From positions 620,001-684,000 of the forward strand of contig NZ_JACHMJ010000001.1 in the NCBI RefSeq assembly GCF_014204935.1: DNA of 64,000 bases, written 5' to 3'. Shown in pieces: positions 42,533 through 51,605 of this stretch. The stretch comes from Conyzicola lurida. Its GTDB lineage: Bacteria > Actinomycetota > Actinomycetes > Actinomycetales > Microbacteriaceae. The position numbers and the translations under genes were made by a program. Every line of letters begins with the position of its first letter. Within the stretch, counting starts at the first letter, position 1. The notes beneath the pieces were generated by a model, which saw nothing but the letters and a program-made list of their open reading frames with translations, did no database searches and had not been told where the DNA came from.

Positions 42533-43885
42533 GTGGCCCACAACGTTAGCCCCCAGCAGAACACCACCAGCGCGACGGATCCGAAGGCCGCTACGGCGGA
42601 GCGCACCTATGTGCTCGACACTTCGGTTCTGCTGTCTGACCCGAAGGCCGTTTTCCGTTTCGCGGAACACGCCGTGGTTCTGCCGGTCATCGTCATCAGC
42701 GAGTTGGAGTCGAAGCGCAACGACCCGGAGATCGGGTATTTCGCGCGCCAGGCCCTCCGCAACCTTGACGAACTCCGAGTGCAGCACGAAAGGCTCGACT
42801 TCCCCATCGCGGTGGGGGAGGGCGGAACCCTCCGTGTGGAGCTCAACCACTCCAACATGTCCGTCCTGCCGTCGGGCCTCCAGCTCGGCGACAACGACTC
42901 GCGCATCCTCGCGGTCGCCCTCAACCTCGCCAACGACGGACTCGCCGTCACCGTCGTCTCGAAGGACCTCCCGCTGCGGGTGAAGGCCGCCTCGATCGGC
43001 CTCGCCGCCGAGGAGTACCGAGCGGAGCTCGCCGTCGACTCCGGCTACACCGGGCAGGCCGAGATCACCCTCAGCTCCGAACAGATGAACCAGCTGTACG
43101 ACAACGAACAGTTGGATTCGCGCACCGTGCAAGACATCCCGGTCAACACCGGCCTCGTCATCCACTCGGACCGTGGTTCGGCCCTCGGCAGGGTCACCGC
43201 GCGCGGCCAGATGCGCCTCGTGCGAGGCGACCGCGACATTTTCGGGCTGCACGGCCGCAGCGCGGAGCAGCGCCTCGCGATCGACATGCTGCTCGACCAG
43301 GAGATCGGCATCGTCTCCCTCGGCGGAAGCGCGGGCACCGGAAAGTCGGCCCTCGCGCTCTGCGCCGGTCTCGAGGCGGTGCTCGAGAAGCAGCAGTACC
43401 GCAAGATCATGGTGTTCCGCCCGCTCTACGCGGTCGGCGGCCAGGAGCTCGGCTTCCTCCCCGGCGACGCCGCCGAGAAGATGAACCCGTGGGCGCAGGC
43501 CGTGTTCGACACCCTCGGCTCGGTCGTCTCGCAGAACGTGCTCGACGAGGTGCTGGAACGCGGCATCCTCGAGGTGCTGCCGCTCACGCACATCCGCGGT
43601 CGCTCGCTGCACGACGCGTTCGTCATCGTCGACGAGGCGCAGTCGCTCGAACGCAACGTGCTGCTGACGGTGCTCAGCCGCATCGGGCAGAACTCGCGTG
43701 TGATCCTCACCCACGACGTCGCCCAGCGGGATAACCTCCGGGTCGGACGCCACGACGGCGTCGCCTCGGTCATCGAGTCGCTCAAGGGCCACCCGTTGTT
43801 CGGGCACATCACCCTCACCCGGTCGGAGCGCAGCGCCATCGCCGCGCTCGTCACCGAGATGCTGGAGTCGAACGAGCTGGCCTAG
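42533..43885 (+). CDS. PhoH2-type protein: PIN domain fused to PhoH ATPase
   Basis: 450 residues from GTG 42533, chosen over GTG 42527 because GGAG lies at 42524-42527. The N-terminal PIN nuclease domain ([59 protein letters not shown]) carries the expected acidic residues; the C-terminal PhoH domain has Walker [14 protein letters not shown], a Walker B-like [12 protein letters not shown] and GRSLHDAFV. PhoH2 proteins act as RNA helicase/ribonucleases and are toxin-antitoxin-like in mycobacteria, where a small phoAT gene precedes phoH2; no such antitoxin gene is seen in the 177 bases upstream here. Confidence 0.93.
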   Translation: MAHNVSPQQNTTSATDPKAATAERTYVLDTSVLLSDPKAVFRFAEHAVVLPVIVISELESKRNDPEIGYFARQALRNLDELRVQHERLDFPIAVGEGGTLRVELNHSNMSVLPSGLQLGDNDSRILAVALNLANDGLAVTVVSKDLPLRVKAASIGLAAEEYRAELAVDSGYTGQAEITLSSEQMNQLYDNEQLDSRTVQDIPVNTGLVIHSDRGSALGRVTARGQMRLVRGDRDIFGLHGRSAEQRLAIDMLLDQEIGIVSLGGSAGTGKSALALCAGLEAVLEKQQYRKIMVFRPLYAVGGQELGFLPGDAAEKMNPWAQAVFDTLGSVVSQNVLDEVLERGILEVLPLTHIRGRSLHDAFVIVDEAQSLERNVLLTVLSRIGQNSRVILTHDVAQRDNLRVGRHDGVASVIESLKGHPLFGHITLTRSERSAIAALVTEMLESNELA

Positions 43886-43905
43886 CCGTTTTCGCGGGTC
43901 GACTC

Positions 43906-43949
43906 GGTCGAGCCTGTCGAAACCTCCCGCGGTTTCGGCAGGCTCGACC
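43906..43949. repeat. Two dispersed palindrome units as an inverted pair
   Basis: GGTCGAGCCTGTCGAAACC (43906-43924) and GGTTTCGGCAGGCTCGACC (43931-43949) are inverse copies with one mismatch and a 6-base loop, giving a 19-bp hairpin right after phoH2: its likely terminator. Further single units lie at 43994-44016 and 44062-44084. Confidence 0.85.
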
Positions 43950-44149
43950 TCGTTTCGCCCACTTCCGCCCCTCACATCGCGTGAGCCCGCCCCGCGGGTG
44001 GAGCTCGTCGAAATCCAGACACGGGATGCCGCAACCGACGCCCAACCCGTCGAATCCCCTCGCGGGTTGAGCCCGTCGAAACCCCGGGCGGGATGCCGGG
44101 GCCGACGCCTACCCCCGTGGACACGCTCCGCGAGCCGGTCGTCGCGCTC

Positions 44150-44202
44150 ATTCGCGGCACAATGCTCTTCCGAGGGTTGGGGAACAGCATTGTGCCGCGA
44201 AT
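44150..44202. repeat. Perfect 17-bp inverted repeat
   Basis: ATTCGCGGCACAATGCT (44150-44166) and AGCATTGTGCCGCGAAT (44186-44202) with a 19-base loop. Not related to the dispersed gene-end family. Could be a remnant of a small mobile element's ends, a protein-binding site or a structured RNA. Confidence 0.85.
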
Positions 44203-44306
44203 CACGACGCCGTCCGTCCGCGAATCACGACGCCGTCCGTCGGCGAGTGCCGGCGCTGTACGACGCAGTCCGTCGGCGAGTGCCGGCGCTGTACGACGCA
44301 GTCCGT
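44195..44306. repeat. Two adjacent tandem duplications (23-base and 33-base units)
   Basis: A 23-base unit starting CCGCGAATCACGACG is present at 44195-44217 and 44218-44240; then a 33-base unit starting CGGCGAGTGCCGGCG is present at 44241-44273 and 44274-44306, followed by a partial third (CGGCGAG). Copies are identical, suggesting recent slippage. Both units end in GTCCGT. Confidence 0.85.
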
Positions 44307-44398
44307 CGGCGAGGGGGCGCTGGACGAGACCGCGCGTCGGCGATCTATGGCCCGGGACGCGACCCCGCGCGGACATCGGGGCACCTGGCGCGAACGCG

Positions 44399-44434
44399 AC
44401 GACGCCCGCCCCGGGAAACCGGGACGGGCGTCGT
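44399..44434 (-). terminator. Strong hairpin downstream of fumC
   Basis: ACGACGCCCG pairs with CGGGCGTCGT and the inner CCCGG with CCGGG around a GAAA tetraloop (one mismatch). Lies 12 bases beyond the fumC stop. Confidence 0.75.
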
Positions 44435-44445
44435 GACGTGAATCC

Positions 44446-45852
44446 CTAGCCGGGGTGCGTCATCGACAGCACGTCGAGGGCGCCGTCCAGCTGCTCCAGC
44501 GTGAGCTCGCCGCGCTCGACGAAGCCGAGATCGATGACCGCCTCGCGCACCGTGATCGACTGCTTGACGGCGTGCTTCGCGATCTTCGCCGCCGACTCGT
44601 AGCCGATGAACTTGTTCAGCGGCGTGACGATCGACGGGCTGGACTCGGCCAGCGCGCGGGCGTGCTCGAGGTTGGCCTCGAGTCCGTCGACGGTCTTGTC
44701 GGCGAGCAGTACGGTCGAGTTCGAGAGCAGGCGGATCGACTCGAGCAGCGCGGTGCCCATCACGGGGATGGCCACGTTGAGTTCGAAGTTGCCGGTCGCG
44801 CCGGCCCAGGCGATCGTCGCGTCGTTGCCGATCACGCGGGCGCCGACCATGATGACGGCCTCGGGGATCACGGGGTTGACCTTGCCGGGCATGATCGACG
44901 ATCCGGGCTGCAGGTCGGGGATGCTGAGCTCGCCGAGTCCGGTGTTGGGGCCGGAGCCCATCCAGCGCAGGTCGTTGCTGATCTTGGTGAGCGACACGGC
45001 GATGACCCGCAGCGCGCCGGACGCCTCGACGAGCGCGTCACGTGCGCCCTGCGCCTCGAAGTGGTCGAGCGCCTCGGTGATCGGCAGTCCGCTGTCGTCG
45101 GCGAGCTGTGCGATGACCTTCTGCGGGAAGCCGGCCGGGGTGTTGATGCCGGTGCCGACGGCCGTGCCGCCGAGCGGCACCTCGGCGACGCGCACGATCG
45201 TGGCGTTGACGCGGTCGATGCCGAGGCGGATCTGGCGTGCGTAGCCCGCGAACTCCTGGCCCAGGGTGACGGGCGTCGCGTCCATGAGGTGGGTGCGGCC
45301 GGCCTTGACCGCGGTCTTCCAGAGCTCGGCTTTGACGTCGAACGCCGCCGCGAGGTGTTCGAGCGAGGGGATGAGGTCGCCCAGCAGCGCTCCGGTCACG
45401 GCCACGTGCACCGAGGTCGGGAACACGTCGTTCGACGACTGCGAGGCGTTGACGTGGTCGTTGGGGTGCACGGGCGACCCGAGCGCGGTGCTGGCAAGCG
45501 AGGCGAGCACCTCGTTCATGTTCATGTTCGACGACGTGCCCGAGCCGGTCTGGTACGTGTCGACGGGGAACTGGTCGTGGTGGTGGCCGGCGATCAGCTG
45601 GTCGGCGGCACCGACGACGGCGTCGGCGATGGCCTGGTCGATGATGCCGAGCGATCCGTTGACGATGGCCGCGGCGCGCTTGATACGGGCCAGCGCGACG
45701 ATCTGGGCGGGCTCGAGTCCGGCGCCGGAGATCGGGAAATTCTCGACCGCACGTTGTGTCTGCGCCCCGTACAGGGCGGAGAGGGGAACGAGTACTTCAC
45801 CCATGGTGTCGTGTTCGACACGGAACTCGGGTGCAGCGGGGGAGGTGGTCAC
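44446..45852 (-). CDS. fumC: Class II fumarate hydratase
   Basis: Fumarate/malate interconversion in the TCA cycle; homotetrameric, metal-free. 468 residues from GTG 45852, preceded by GGAAGG on that strand. [55 protein letters not shown] and the fumarase/aspartase signature [12 protein letters not shown] are present. Last gene of a leftward run after carbonic anhydrase. Confidence 0.96.
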   Translation of the reverse strand: MTTSPAAPEFRVEHDTMGEVLVPLSALYGAQTQRAVENFPISGAGLEPAQIVALARIKRAAAIVNGSLGIIDQAIADAVVGAADQLIAGHHHDQFPVDTYQTGSGTSSNMNMNEVLASLASTALGSPVHPNDHVNASQSSNDVFPTSVHVAVTGALLGDLIPSLEHLAAAFDVKAELWKTAVKAGRTHLMDATPVTLGQEFAGYARQIRLGIDRVNATIVRVAEVPLGGTAVGTGINTPAGFPQKVIAQLADDSGLPITEALDHFEAQGARDALVEASGALRVIAVSLTKISNDLRWMGSGPNTGLGELSIPDLQPGSSIMPGKVNPVIPEAVIMVGARVIGNDATIAWAGATGNFELNVAIPVMGTALLESIRLLSNSTVLLADKTVDGLEANLEHARALAESSPSIVTPLNKFIGYESAAKIAKHAVKQSITVREAVIDLGFVERGELTLEQLDGALDVLSMTHPG

Positions 45853-45886
45853 GTCGTTGGGCCTTCCGTTGGTGTGTGGTGTGGGG

Positions 45887-46528
45887 CTAGAGATTGCCGA
45901 CACGGATGTCGGGAACCGCACGGCCCTCGAGCAGCCGGTAGTTCGCTCCCACGACAGCAAGCGTACCCGCGGCGATCCCGTCGCTGATGAGCTCGGACGA
46001 CTCGATGAGCTCGCGGATCGTGTCGCGCAGGTGCTCCCGTCCGACCTCGTGGGCGTCGAGGCTGGACGCCGCGATCGGGCCCTCGTCGGACCCGCCGACG
46101 CGGCGCACGGCCGGCACGATCTTCGAGATGAGGTGCGAGATGTGCGGGGGCAGCAGGGGTGCGTCTTCGTCCTGCGACTCGATGGCCGCGCGCACGGCGC
46201 CGCACTCGTCGTGGCCGAGCACCACGATGAGCGGCACCTTCAGCACGCTGACCGCGTACTCGAGCGAGCCGACGACCGAGTCGGAGATGATCTGCCCGGC
46301 GTTGCGCACGACGAACAGGTCGCCGATGCCCTTGTCGAAGATGATCTCGGCCGCGAGGCGCGAGTCGCTGCAGCCGAACAGGGCCGCGTCGGGCTCCTGC
46401 ACGGTGGCGAGGGCGGCACGTCGTTCGACATCCTGCCGGGGGTGCAGCGGTGCTCCCGCCACGAAGCGCTCGTTGCCGCGCGCCATTTCTTCCCACGCCT
46501 TGGCGGGCGTCTTGTTTGCGTTCGTCAC
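45887..46528 (-). CDS. Beta-class carbonic anhydrase
   Basis: CO2 hydration, supplying bicarbonate. 213 residues. Zinc ligands and the catalytic dyad are visible: Cys53, Asp55 and Arg57 in CSDSR, His106 and Cys109 in GHDECGA. GTG 46528 overlaps the DUF4245 stop, so the enzyme is co-translated with a membrane protein; fumC follows 34 bases later. Confidence 0.94.
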   Translation of the reverse strand: MTNANKTPAKAWEEMARGNERFVAGAPLHPRQDVERRAALATVQEPDAALFGCSDSRLAAEIIFDKGIGDLFVVRNAGQIISDSVVGSLEYAVSVLKVPLIVVLGHDECGAVRAAIESQDEDAPLLPPHISHLISKIVPAVRRVGGSDEGPIAASSLDAHEVGREHLRDTIRELIESSELISDGIAAGTLAVVGANYRLLEGRAVPDIRVGNL

Positions 46529-47205
46529 TCCGTGCCCTCCGCGGCGTCGATGCTGTTCTGGATGTCGGTGCTGAGAGAACCCGCGATGGTGCGGAATTCG
46601 TTGCTGTCGGCCGTGCCGTAGAGGACGAACGTGCTCTCACCCGCTTCGGCGACCATGGCGTACGCGAGGTTGCCGGGGTCTTCGGCGTCGCGGTGGTCGT
46701 AGAGCGTCCACTCGATACCGTCGACGGTCTCGGTTCCGGTGGGCAGGTTCTGGTCGAGCAGGGTGTTCAGCCACGTGGGGTTGGCGCCGATGCCCTGGCT
46801 GAGAGCCACGAACTGCTCGGCGGGGGTGATGAACCCGATGTACCAGGTGGAGATGCCGTCCTGCGCCTCGCCGAGGTCGGCGCTGTTGGCGGCCCACTGC
46901 GGCGGCAGCACCGGTACGGCGAGCGGCTCGTCGATGCCCGGCTGCGCCTGCTCCGCGACTGTCGCGTAGTCGACGGGTTCGGCAGCCGGCTGGCTGGGGC
47001 GCACGACCACGATGACGAGCAGGAGCATGAGCCCGACCGAGGCGACGAGCGACCAGATCAGGTTGCGCAGCGTCTGGTTGGCGCGGTGCTTGCGGGAGTT
47101 CTCCGCCTTGCGGGCGGCGGTCTCCTCCGGCGTCTCGGGGCGGCCGAGCTCGGCGACGATCGCCGGCGGCTTGACGCGGGTGGTGACCGGGGTCTTGTTC
47201 GCCAC
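46525..47205 (-). CDS. DUF4245 membrane protein
   Basis: 226 residues from GTG 47205. A basic N-terminal part (AENSRKHRANQTLRNLIWSL), one membrane helix (VASVGLMLLLVIVVVRP) and an extracytoplasmic domain with WYIGFITPAEQFVALSQG and GIEWTLYD, as in the actinobacterial DUF4245 family, of unknown function. It sits between xseB (2 bases upstream) and carbonic anhydrase (overlap), an order I recall from other actinobacteria. Confidence 0.92.
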   Translation of the reverse strand: MANKTPVTTRVKPPAIVAELGRPETPEETAARKAENSRKHRANQTLRNLIWSLVASVGLMLLLVIVVVRPSQPAAEPVDYATVAEQAQPGIDEPLAVPVLPPQWAANSADLGEAQDGISTWYIGFITPAEQFVALSQGIGANPTWLNTLLDQNLPTGTETVDGIEWTLYDHRDAEDPGNLAYAMVAEAGESTFVLYGTADSNEFRTIAGSLSTDIQNSIDAAEGTE

Positions 47206-47207
47206 GG

Positions 47208-47426
47208 TCAGTCCGAACTCGCAGAGCGCGCGGCATCGAGCCGTGCCTTGGCGCCGAGCAGCCACTCCTCGCAGCGCTTGGCCGCGGCCTCGCCGCGTTC
47301 CCAGAGGGCGAGCGATTCTTCGAGGGTCGACGACCCCTGCTCGAGCTCGTGGACGACCCGGACGAGTTCGTCGCGGGCCTGCTCGTAGCTGAGGGCCGAG
47401 ACGTCGGAGTTCTGTGCTGTTGCCAC
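47208..47426 (-). CDS. xseB: Exodeoxyribonuclease VII small subunit
   Basis: 72 residues. [45 protein letters not shown] is the XseB helical hairpin. Several copies assemble with XseA. It starts 13 bases after xseA. Confidence 0.95.
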   Translation of the reverse strand: MATAQNSDVSALSYEQARDELVRVVHELEQGSSTLEESLALWERGEAAAKRCEEWLLGAKARLDAARSASSD

Positions 47427-47439
47427 GGAAAGATTCTAC

Positions 47440-48672
47440 CTAGCTCTCGATCGGAGACTCGTCGACTGTGGAATGGACGCGTCCGGTCGCGAGGGTGAGG
47501 ACAAGCCCGGTGCCGACGGGGGCGTCGGCCACGTCGCGCAGTGCGGCACCCGAGGGCAGCTGCGCGATCGCGTAGCCGCGGTCGAGGGTGCCCTGCGGCG
47601 AGAGGGCGCGCAACTGGCCGGCGAGTTCGCCGACGCGGGTGAGCGACCGCTCCACGACCCGGTCGACCAGTTCGTGGCTGCGGGCCACCCAGCGCGTAAG
47701 TTCCTCGGCGCGCGAGTCGACGAGCGAGACGGGGTTGGCGAGCACCGGACGCGTGCGAAGCTGCTCGAGGCGGTCGATCTCGTGCGTGAGCAGGTTGGTG
47801 ACGCGGGTGCCGATGCGCGATCGGGCCTGTGCCACTCCCGCGAGTTCCTCCGCGACATCCGGCACCACTCTCTTGGCGGCGTCGGTCGGGGTGGAAGCCC
47901 GCAGGTCGGCGACCTCGTCGAGCAACGGTCGGTCGGCCTCGTGGCCGATGGCGCTGATCAGCGGGGTCTCGCAGGCGGCCGCGGCCCGCACGAGCGATTC
48001 GTCGCTGAAGACCAGCAGGTTCTGGAAGTCGCCGCCGCCGCGGGCGACGATGATGACGTCGACCTCGGGGTCGGCGTCGAGCAGGCGGATGCCGGCGGTC
48101 ACCTCGCCGACGGCGCGGTCGCCCTGCACGGCGGCGTGCGCCACCCGGAAGCGCACCGAGGGCCAGCGCAGTTGCGCGTTGCGCAGCACGTCTTTCTCGG
48201 CGTCGCTGTCTTTGCCGGTGACGAGCCCGATCATGGCGGGCAGGAAGGGCAGCGGCTTCTTGCGGTCGAGCGCGAACAGGCCCTCGGCCGCGAGCTGCTG
48301 GCGCAGGCGTTCGAGCCGCTCGAGCAGGTCGCCGAGACCCACGTGCCGCATCTCGAAGACCTGCATCGTGAGCGTGCCGCCCTTGACCCAGTAGTTCGGC
48401 TTGACGAGGGCGACGACGCGGTCGCCCTGCTTGAGGTCGGCGGGCAGTTTGGCCTTCACCGACGACCAGATCGTGAAGCCCACGGTGGCGTCGGCCTCGA
48501 GGTCTTTGAGCTTGCCGTAGACGTTGCCGCCGGAGACGCCCCACTGGGTGATCTCGCCCTCGACCCAGACCGTGCCGAGCCGGTCGATCCAGCCCTTGAT
48601 CTTCGCCGACAGCAGGCCGACGGGCCACGGGGTGTCGACGGTGGGCGGGGCGTCCGGTGTGAACTCGACCAA
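47440..48672 (-). CDS. xseA: Exodeoxyribonuclease VII large subunit
   Basis: 410 residues from TTG 48672: GGGAGGG lies five bases upstream, and no ATG/GTG fits better; longer frames would cross the ispH promoter and gene. The N-terminal OB fold (WPVGLLSAKIKGWIDRLGTVWVEGEITQW), the catalytic core (IGLVTGKDSDAEKDVLRNAQLRWPSVRFRV, VDVIIVARGGGDFQNLLVFSDESLVRAAAACETPLISAIGHEAD) and the coiled-coil C-terminus are present. Divergent from ispH, as in many actinobacteria. Confidence 0.95.
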   Translation of the reverse strand: MVEFTPDAPPTVDTPWPVGLLSAKIKGWIDRLGTVWVEGEITQWGVSGGNVYGKLKDLEADATVGFTIWSSVKAKLPADLKQGDRVVALVKPNYWVKGGTLTMQVFEMRHVGLGDLLERLERLRQQLAAEGLFALDRKKPLPFLPAMIGLVTGKDSDAEKDVLRNAQLRWPSVRFRVAHAAVQGDRAVGEVTAGIRLLDADPEVDVIIVARGGGDFQNLLVFSDESLVRAAAACETPLISAIGHEADRPLLDEVADLRASTPTDAAKRVVPDVAEELAGVAQARSRIGTRVTNLLTHEIDRLEQLRTRPVLANPVSLVDSRAEELTRWVARSHELVDRVVERSLTRVGELAGQLRALSPQGTLDRGYAIAQLPSGAALRDVADAPVGTGLVLTLATGRVHSTVDESPIES

Positions 48673-48723
48673 GGTGTCCCTCCCATAAAAATCACGCACA
48701 GGGAAGTGCGTGCGTACGCCGCG

Positions 48724-48729
48724 TAGAAT
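48724..48729 (+). promoter_or_regulatory. -10 box of a probable leaderless ispH transcript
   Basis: TAGAAT, close to consensus, ends six bases before the GTG at 48736. The 63-base divergent gap also holds the xseA ribosome site on the other strand. Confidence 0.6.
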
Positions 48730-48735
48730 CTCTGC

Positions 48736-49830
48736 GTGAGCAATATCACTAACGGAAACGCCGCGGTGCATCTCGAGATGCCGCGCGTTCCCGCGCTGCG
48801 GAACAGGCTCAAGGATACCCCGGTGGCCGGGACCAAGCGGGTTCTCCTCGCGGCCCCCCGCGGCTACTGCGCTGGGGTGGACAGGGCGGTCATCGCCGTC
48901 GAGAAGGCCCTCGACCGCTTCGGCGCACCGGTCTACGTGCGTAAGCAGATCGTCCACAACATCCATGTCGTCTCCACCCTCGAGAAGAAGGGTGCCATCT
49001 TCGTCGACGACGTCGACGAGGTGCCCGAGGGTTCGCACATCGTTTTCAGCGCCCACGGAGTCTCGCCCGCCGTCGTGCAGGGTGCCGCCGACCGCCAGCT
49101 CGACGCGATCGACGCCACCTGCCCGCTGGTCACCAAGGTTCACCGCGAGGCCGTGCGCTTCGGCAAGCAGGACTTCGAGATCCTCCTCATCGGCCACCAC
49201 GGCCACGAAGAGGTCGAGGGCACCATGGGCCACGCGCCCGAGCGCACCACCCTCGTCGGCAGCCCCGCCGACGTCGCGAACGTCGTCGTGAAGAACCCCG
49301 ACCACGTCGTCTGGCTCTCGCAGACCACGCTCAGCGTCGACGAGACGATGGAGACCGTGCGTCTGCTGCGCGAGCGGTTCCCCAACCTGCAGGACCCGCC
49401 CAGCGACGACATCTGCTACGCCACGACCAACCGCCAGGTGGCCATCCGCAAGGTCGCGGCCGATGCCGACCTGGTCATCGTCGTCGGGTCGTCCAACAGC
49501 TCGAACACGATGAGACTCGTGGATGTCGCACTCGAATACGGCGCGAAGGCGGCGTACCGCGTCGACTACGCCAGCGAGATCCAGCAGGAGTGGCTCGACG
49601 GCGTCGTCACCGTCGGTGTGACCAGCGGCGCCTCGGTCCCCGAGGTTCTCGTGCAGGAGGTGCTCGACGACCTCGCCGACGCCGGTTACGGCGACGTCAG
49701 CCAGGTCGTGACAGCCGAGGAAGACCTCATGTTCTCGCTCCCCAAGGAGCTCCGCAAAGACGCCGACGGCAATTCCGACGAGCGCGGCCTCGGCGGCCGC
49801 GTGCGCAAACTCGATTGGCAGACCGCGTGA
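48736..49830 (+). CDS. ispH: 4-hydroxy-3-methylbut-2-enyl diphosphate reductase
   Basis: Last step of the MEP isoprenoid pathway; iron-sulfur enzyme. 364 residues. Cluster cysteines lie in [11 protein letters not shown] (Cys45), [11 protein letters not shown] and [17 protein letters not shown] and [14 protein letters not shown] bind substrate; [16 protein letters not shown] is conserved. An N-terminal extension of about 33 residues precedes the domain. Its stop overlaps the DUF6264 start (GTGA). It provides precursors for the prenyl synthase at 40.4 kb. Confidence 0.96.
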   Translation: MSNITNGNAAVHLEMPRVPALRNRLKDTPVAGTKRVLLAAPRGYCAGVDRAVIAVEKALDRFGAPVYVRKQIVHNIHVVSTLEKKGAIFVDDVDEVPEGSHIVFSAHGVSPAVVQGAADRQLDAIDATCPLVTKVHREAVRFGKQDFEILLIGHHGHEEVEGTMGHAPERTTLVGSPADVANVVVKNPDHVVWLSQTTLSVDETMETVRLLRERFPNLQDPPSDDICYATTNRQVAIRKVAADADLVIVVGSSNSSNTMRLVDVALEYGAKAAYRVDYASEIQQEWLDGVVTVGVTSGASVPEVLVQEVLDDLADAGYGDVSQVVTAEEDLMFSLPKELRKDADGNSDERGLGGRVRKLDWQTA

Positions 49831-50378
49831 GCGACCAGCGCCCCCGACCCCAGTACGGCGAGTACGCGAGCGTCGACGAGCAGATCGCGGCCGGCGGTAT
49901 CCCCGTCGAGGCCGGGCCCGTCGTCAGCCCGTCGCCCTCCTACTCGCCCGTGTCCGACCAGGGTCTGGTCGCGCCCGACCCCGCGACCCGCGTCGCCGGC
50001 GCATCTCCGGCACCCAAGCAGTGGGACTTCGCACTCAGCGTGACGCTGCTGATCTTCGGCGCCTACACCGTCGGGTCCTCGTTCGCCGGGCTGCTGGACT
50101 TCTCCGCCGTGCTGAGAGAGGTCTACGCGCAGGCCGGCTACGGCGAGTACACCAGCGACGGCCTCGCGGACAGTATCGGCATCGCCATCCTCGTCAGTCA
50201 GTCTGTTCTGTATCTCGCCACCCTCGTTCTCACGGTGCTGCGGATACGCGCCAAACGGGTGGCCTTCTTCGTCCCTCTCGTCGGCGGGGCCGTCGCCGGC
50301 ATCCTGATGCTCGCACTGGTGCTCGTGGCAATGACCGCAGACCCGGCCCTGGCAGCCTGGGTCACCAGTCAGAGTTAG
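49827..50378 (+). CDS. DUF6264-type membrane protein
   Basis: 183 residues from GTG 49827. The N-terminus [15 protein letters not shown] is a motif I associate with the Microbacteriaceae DUF6264 family; a Pro/Ser-rich linker is followed by three or four membrane helices ([70 protein letters not shown]). Function unknown. Coupled to ispH by overlap and followed after six bases by the sensor kinase gene. Confidence 0.82.
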   Translation: MSDQRPRPQYGEYASVDEQIAAGGIPVEAGPVVSPSPSYSPVSDQGLVAPDPATRVAGASPAPKQWDFALSVTLLIFGAYTVGSSFAGLLDFSAVLREVYAQAGYGEYTSDGLADSIGIAILVSQSVLYLATLVLTVLRIRAKRVAFFVPLVGGAVAGILMLALVLVAMTADPALAAWVTSQS

Positions 50379-50384
50379 CCGCCG

Positions 50385-51605
50385 GTGTCGACGTCGGCGC
50401 GGGTCGCCATTCTTCCCCGCGGGGTCGCGTCGAGAGTCATCACCACCGCGGTGTCGCGTGCAGCATGGGGTGTCGCCCTCGCCATCCTCGTGCTCACGAT
50501 CCCCGTGCTCGTCGACGTCCTGGTCGACCGCGGGCTGAGCGCGATGCTCTGGGCGCCGCTCTGTTGCCTCGCCGTCATGATCCTGCTGCTGGTCGCGAGC
50601 GGTGTGCGGCCCTCGACGGCGACCCGGGTGCTCTACCTCGCCGGAGGCAGCGCGAGCGCTCTCGTCTACGCGATCCTGCTGCTGTCGGCCGACCCCACGC
50701 TCAACGGCGAGGCGGGATTCATCCTCAACCGGCCGGCCATGGTGCTCGTGCTCGGCGGCGTCTCGATCGCGCGGCCGCTCGCCGGCCTGCGTTGGAGCCT
50801 GCTCGGCTACCTGCTGTCGCTCGCGGTCGCGGTCGTCTCGTCCCTCGTCGTCGGCGTGCCGATCGAGCCCGGCTGGGGGCCGACGATCGCGGTCGTCGTC
50901 TACGCGGGGGCCTTCGTGGCGCTCGTCGTCGTCAACGCCAACCAGAACAAGCAGATCCCCGACCTGGTGCGGCTCGAAGACGACACCCGGCGGCTCGCCA
51001 TCGAGAACCAGTTCGAGCAGCGCGCGGCGGCCATCGTGCACGACACGGTGCTGAGCGACCTCACCGCGGTGATGAACTCCTCGGGTCCGATCGATGCCCG
51101 GGCGAGAGAGCGGTTCAGGGCGGATGTCGCGACCCTGCGTGACGCGGCGTGGCTACGCGAATCGGCCGACCCCGCCGCCGTCTCCCCGCACGACGCCGTG
51201 CTGCGCAACGCGCTCGAGGCGCTCGTGTCGGACTTCCAGTGGCGCGGACTCTCGGTCGACGTCACCGGAGACTCCAGTACCGTCATCCGGATCACCCCCG
51301 ACGCCTCGGCCGCCCTCATCCTCGCCGTCCGTGCCTGTCTCGACAACGTGCTCAAGCACGCCGGCACGTCGTCGGCCGAGCTCGTCGTCTCGACCACCGA
51401 CGAGGCGGTCACGGTCATGGTGGTCGACCACGGTGTCGGCTTCGACCCCGACGCGATCGCGGTCGACCGGCTCGGGCTGCGCACCTCGGTCGTCAGCCGC
51501 ATCACCGCCCACCGCGGGTCGGTGCGCATCTGGTCGACGCCGGGCAGCGGCACCTCGGTGCTGATCAGCGTGCCGGGCGCCGAACTCGACGAGGTCGTGC
51601 CGTGA
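50385..51605 (+). CDS. Membrane sensor histidine kinase (NarL/DesK-like), orphan
   Basis: 406 residues. About six N-terminal helices (residues about 25-190), then a short coiled region and RLAIENQFEQRAAAIVHDTVLSDL, in which His219 is the likely phosphoacceptor of a HisKA_3-type helix. The HATPase domain shows the N box (CLDNVLKHAG, Asn321), G1 VDHGVGFDPDAI and G2 SGTSVL. No ribosome site before GTG 50385. Its stop overlaps the next gene, a similar membrane protein, and no response-regulator gene is nearby. Confidence 0.85.
   Translation: MSTSARVAILPRGVASRVITTAVSRAAWGVALAILVLTIPVLVDVLVDRGLSAMLWAPLCCLAVMILLLVASGVRPSTATRVLYLAGGSASALVYAILLLSADPTLNGEAGFILNRPAMVLVLGGVSIARPLAGLRWSLLGYLLSLAVAVVSSLVVGVPIEPGWGPTIAVVVYAGAFVALVVVNANQNKQIPDLVRLEDDTRRLAIENQFEQRAAAIVHDTVLSDLTAVMNSSGPIDARARERFRADVATLRDAAWLRESADPAAVSPHDAVLRNALEALVSDFQWRGLSVDVTGDSSTVIRITPDASAALILAVRACLDNVLKHAGTSSAELVVSTTDEAVTVMVVDHGVGFDPDAIAVDRLGLRTSVVSRITAHRGSVRIWSTPGSGTSVLISVPGAELDEVVP

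Larger units (their letters stand above)
43886..44445. other. 560-base gene-free island made of repeats
   Basis: Between the convergent phoH2 and fumC genes. Holds four dispersed palindrome units, a perfect 17-bp inverted repeat, two kinds of direct tandem repeats and a terminator. No supported coding sequence; a minus-strand frame reading LADGLRRTAPA twice only translates the tandem repeats. Confidence 0.7.

Noticed and set aside
43972-44376. Minus-strand frame with LADGLRRTAPA repeated
   Set aside because: The peptide repeats only mirror the 33-base DNA duplication; no ribosome site, odd composition and presence of dispersed repeats argue against a gene.
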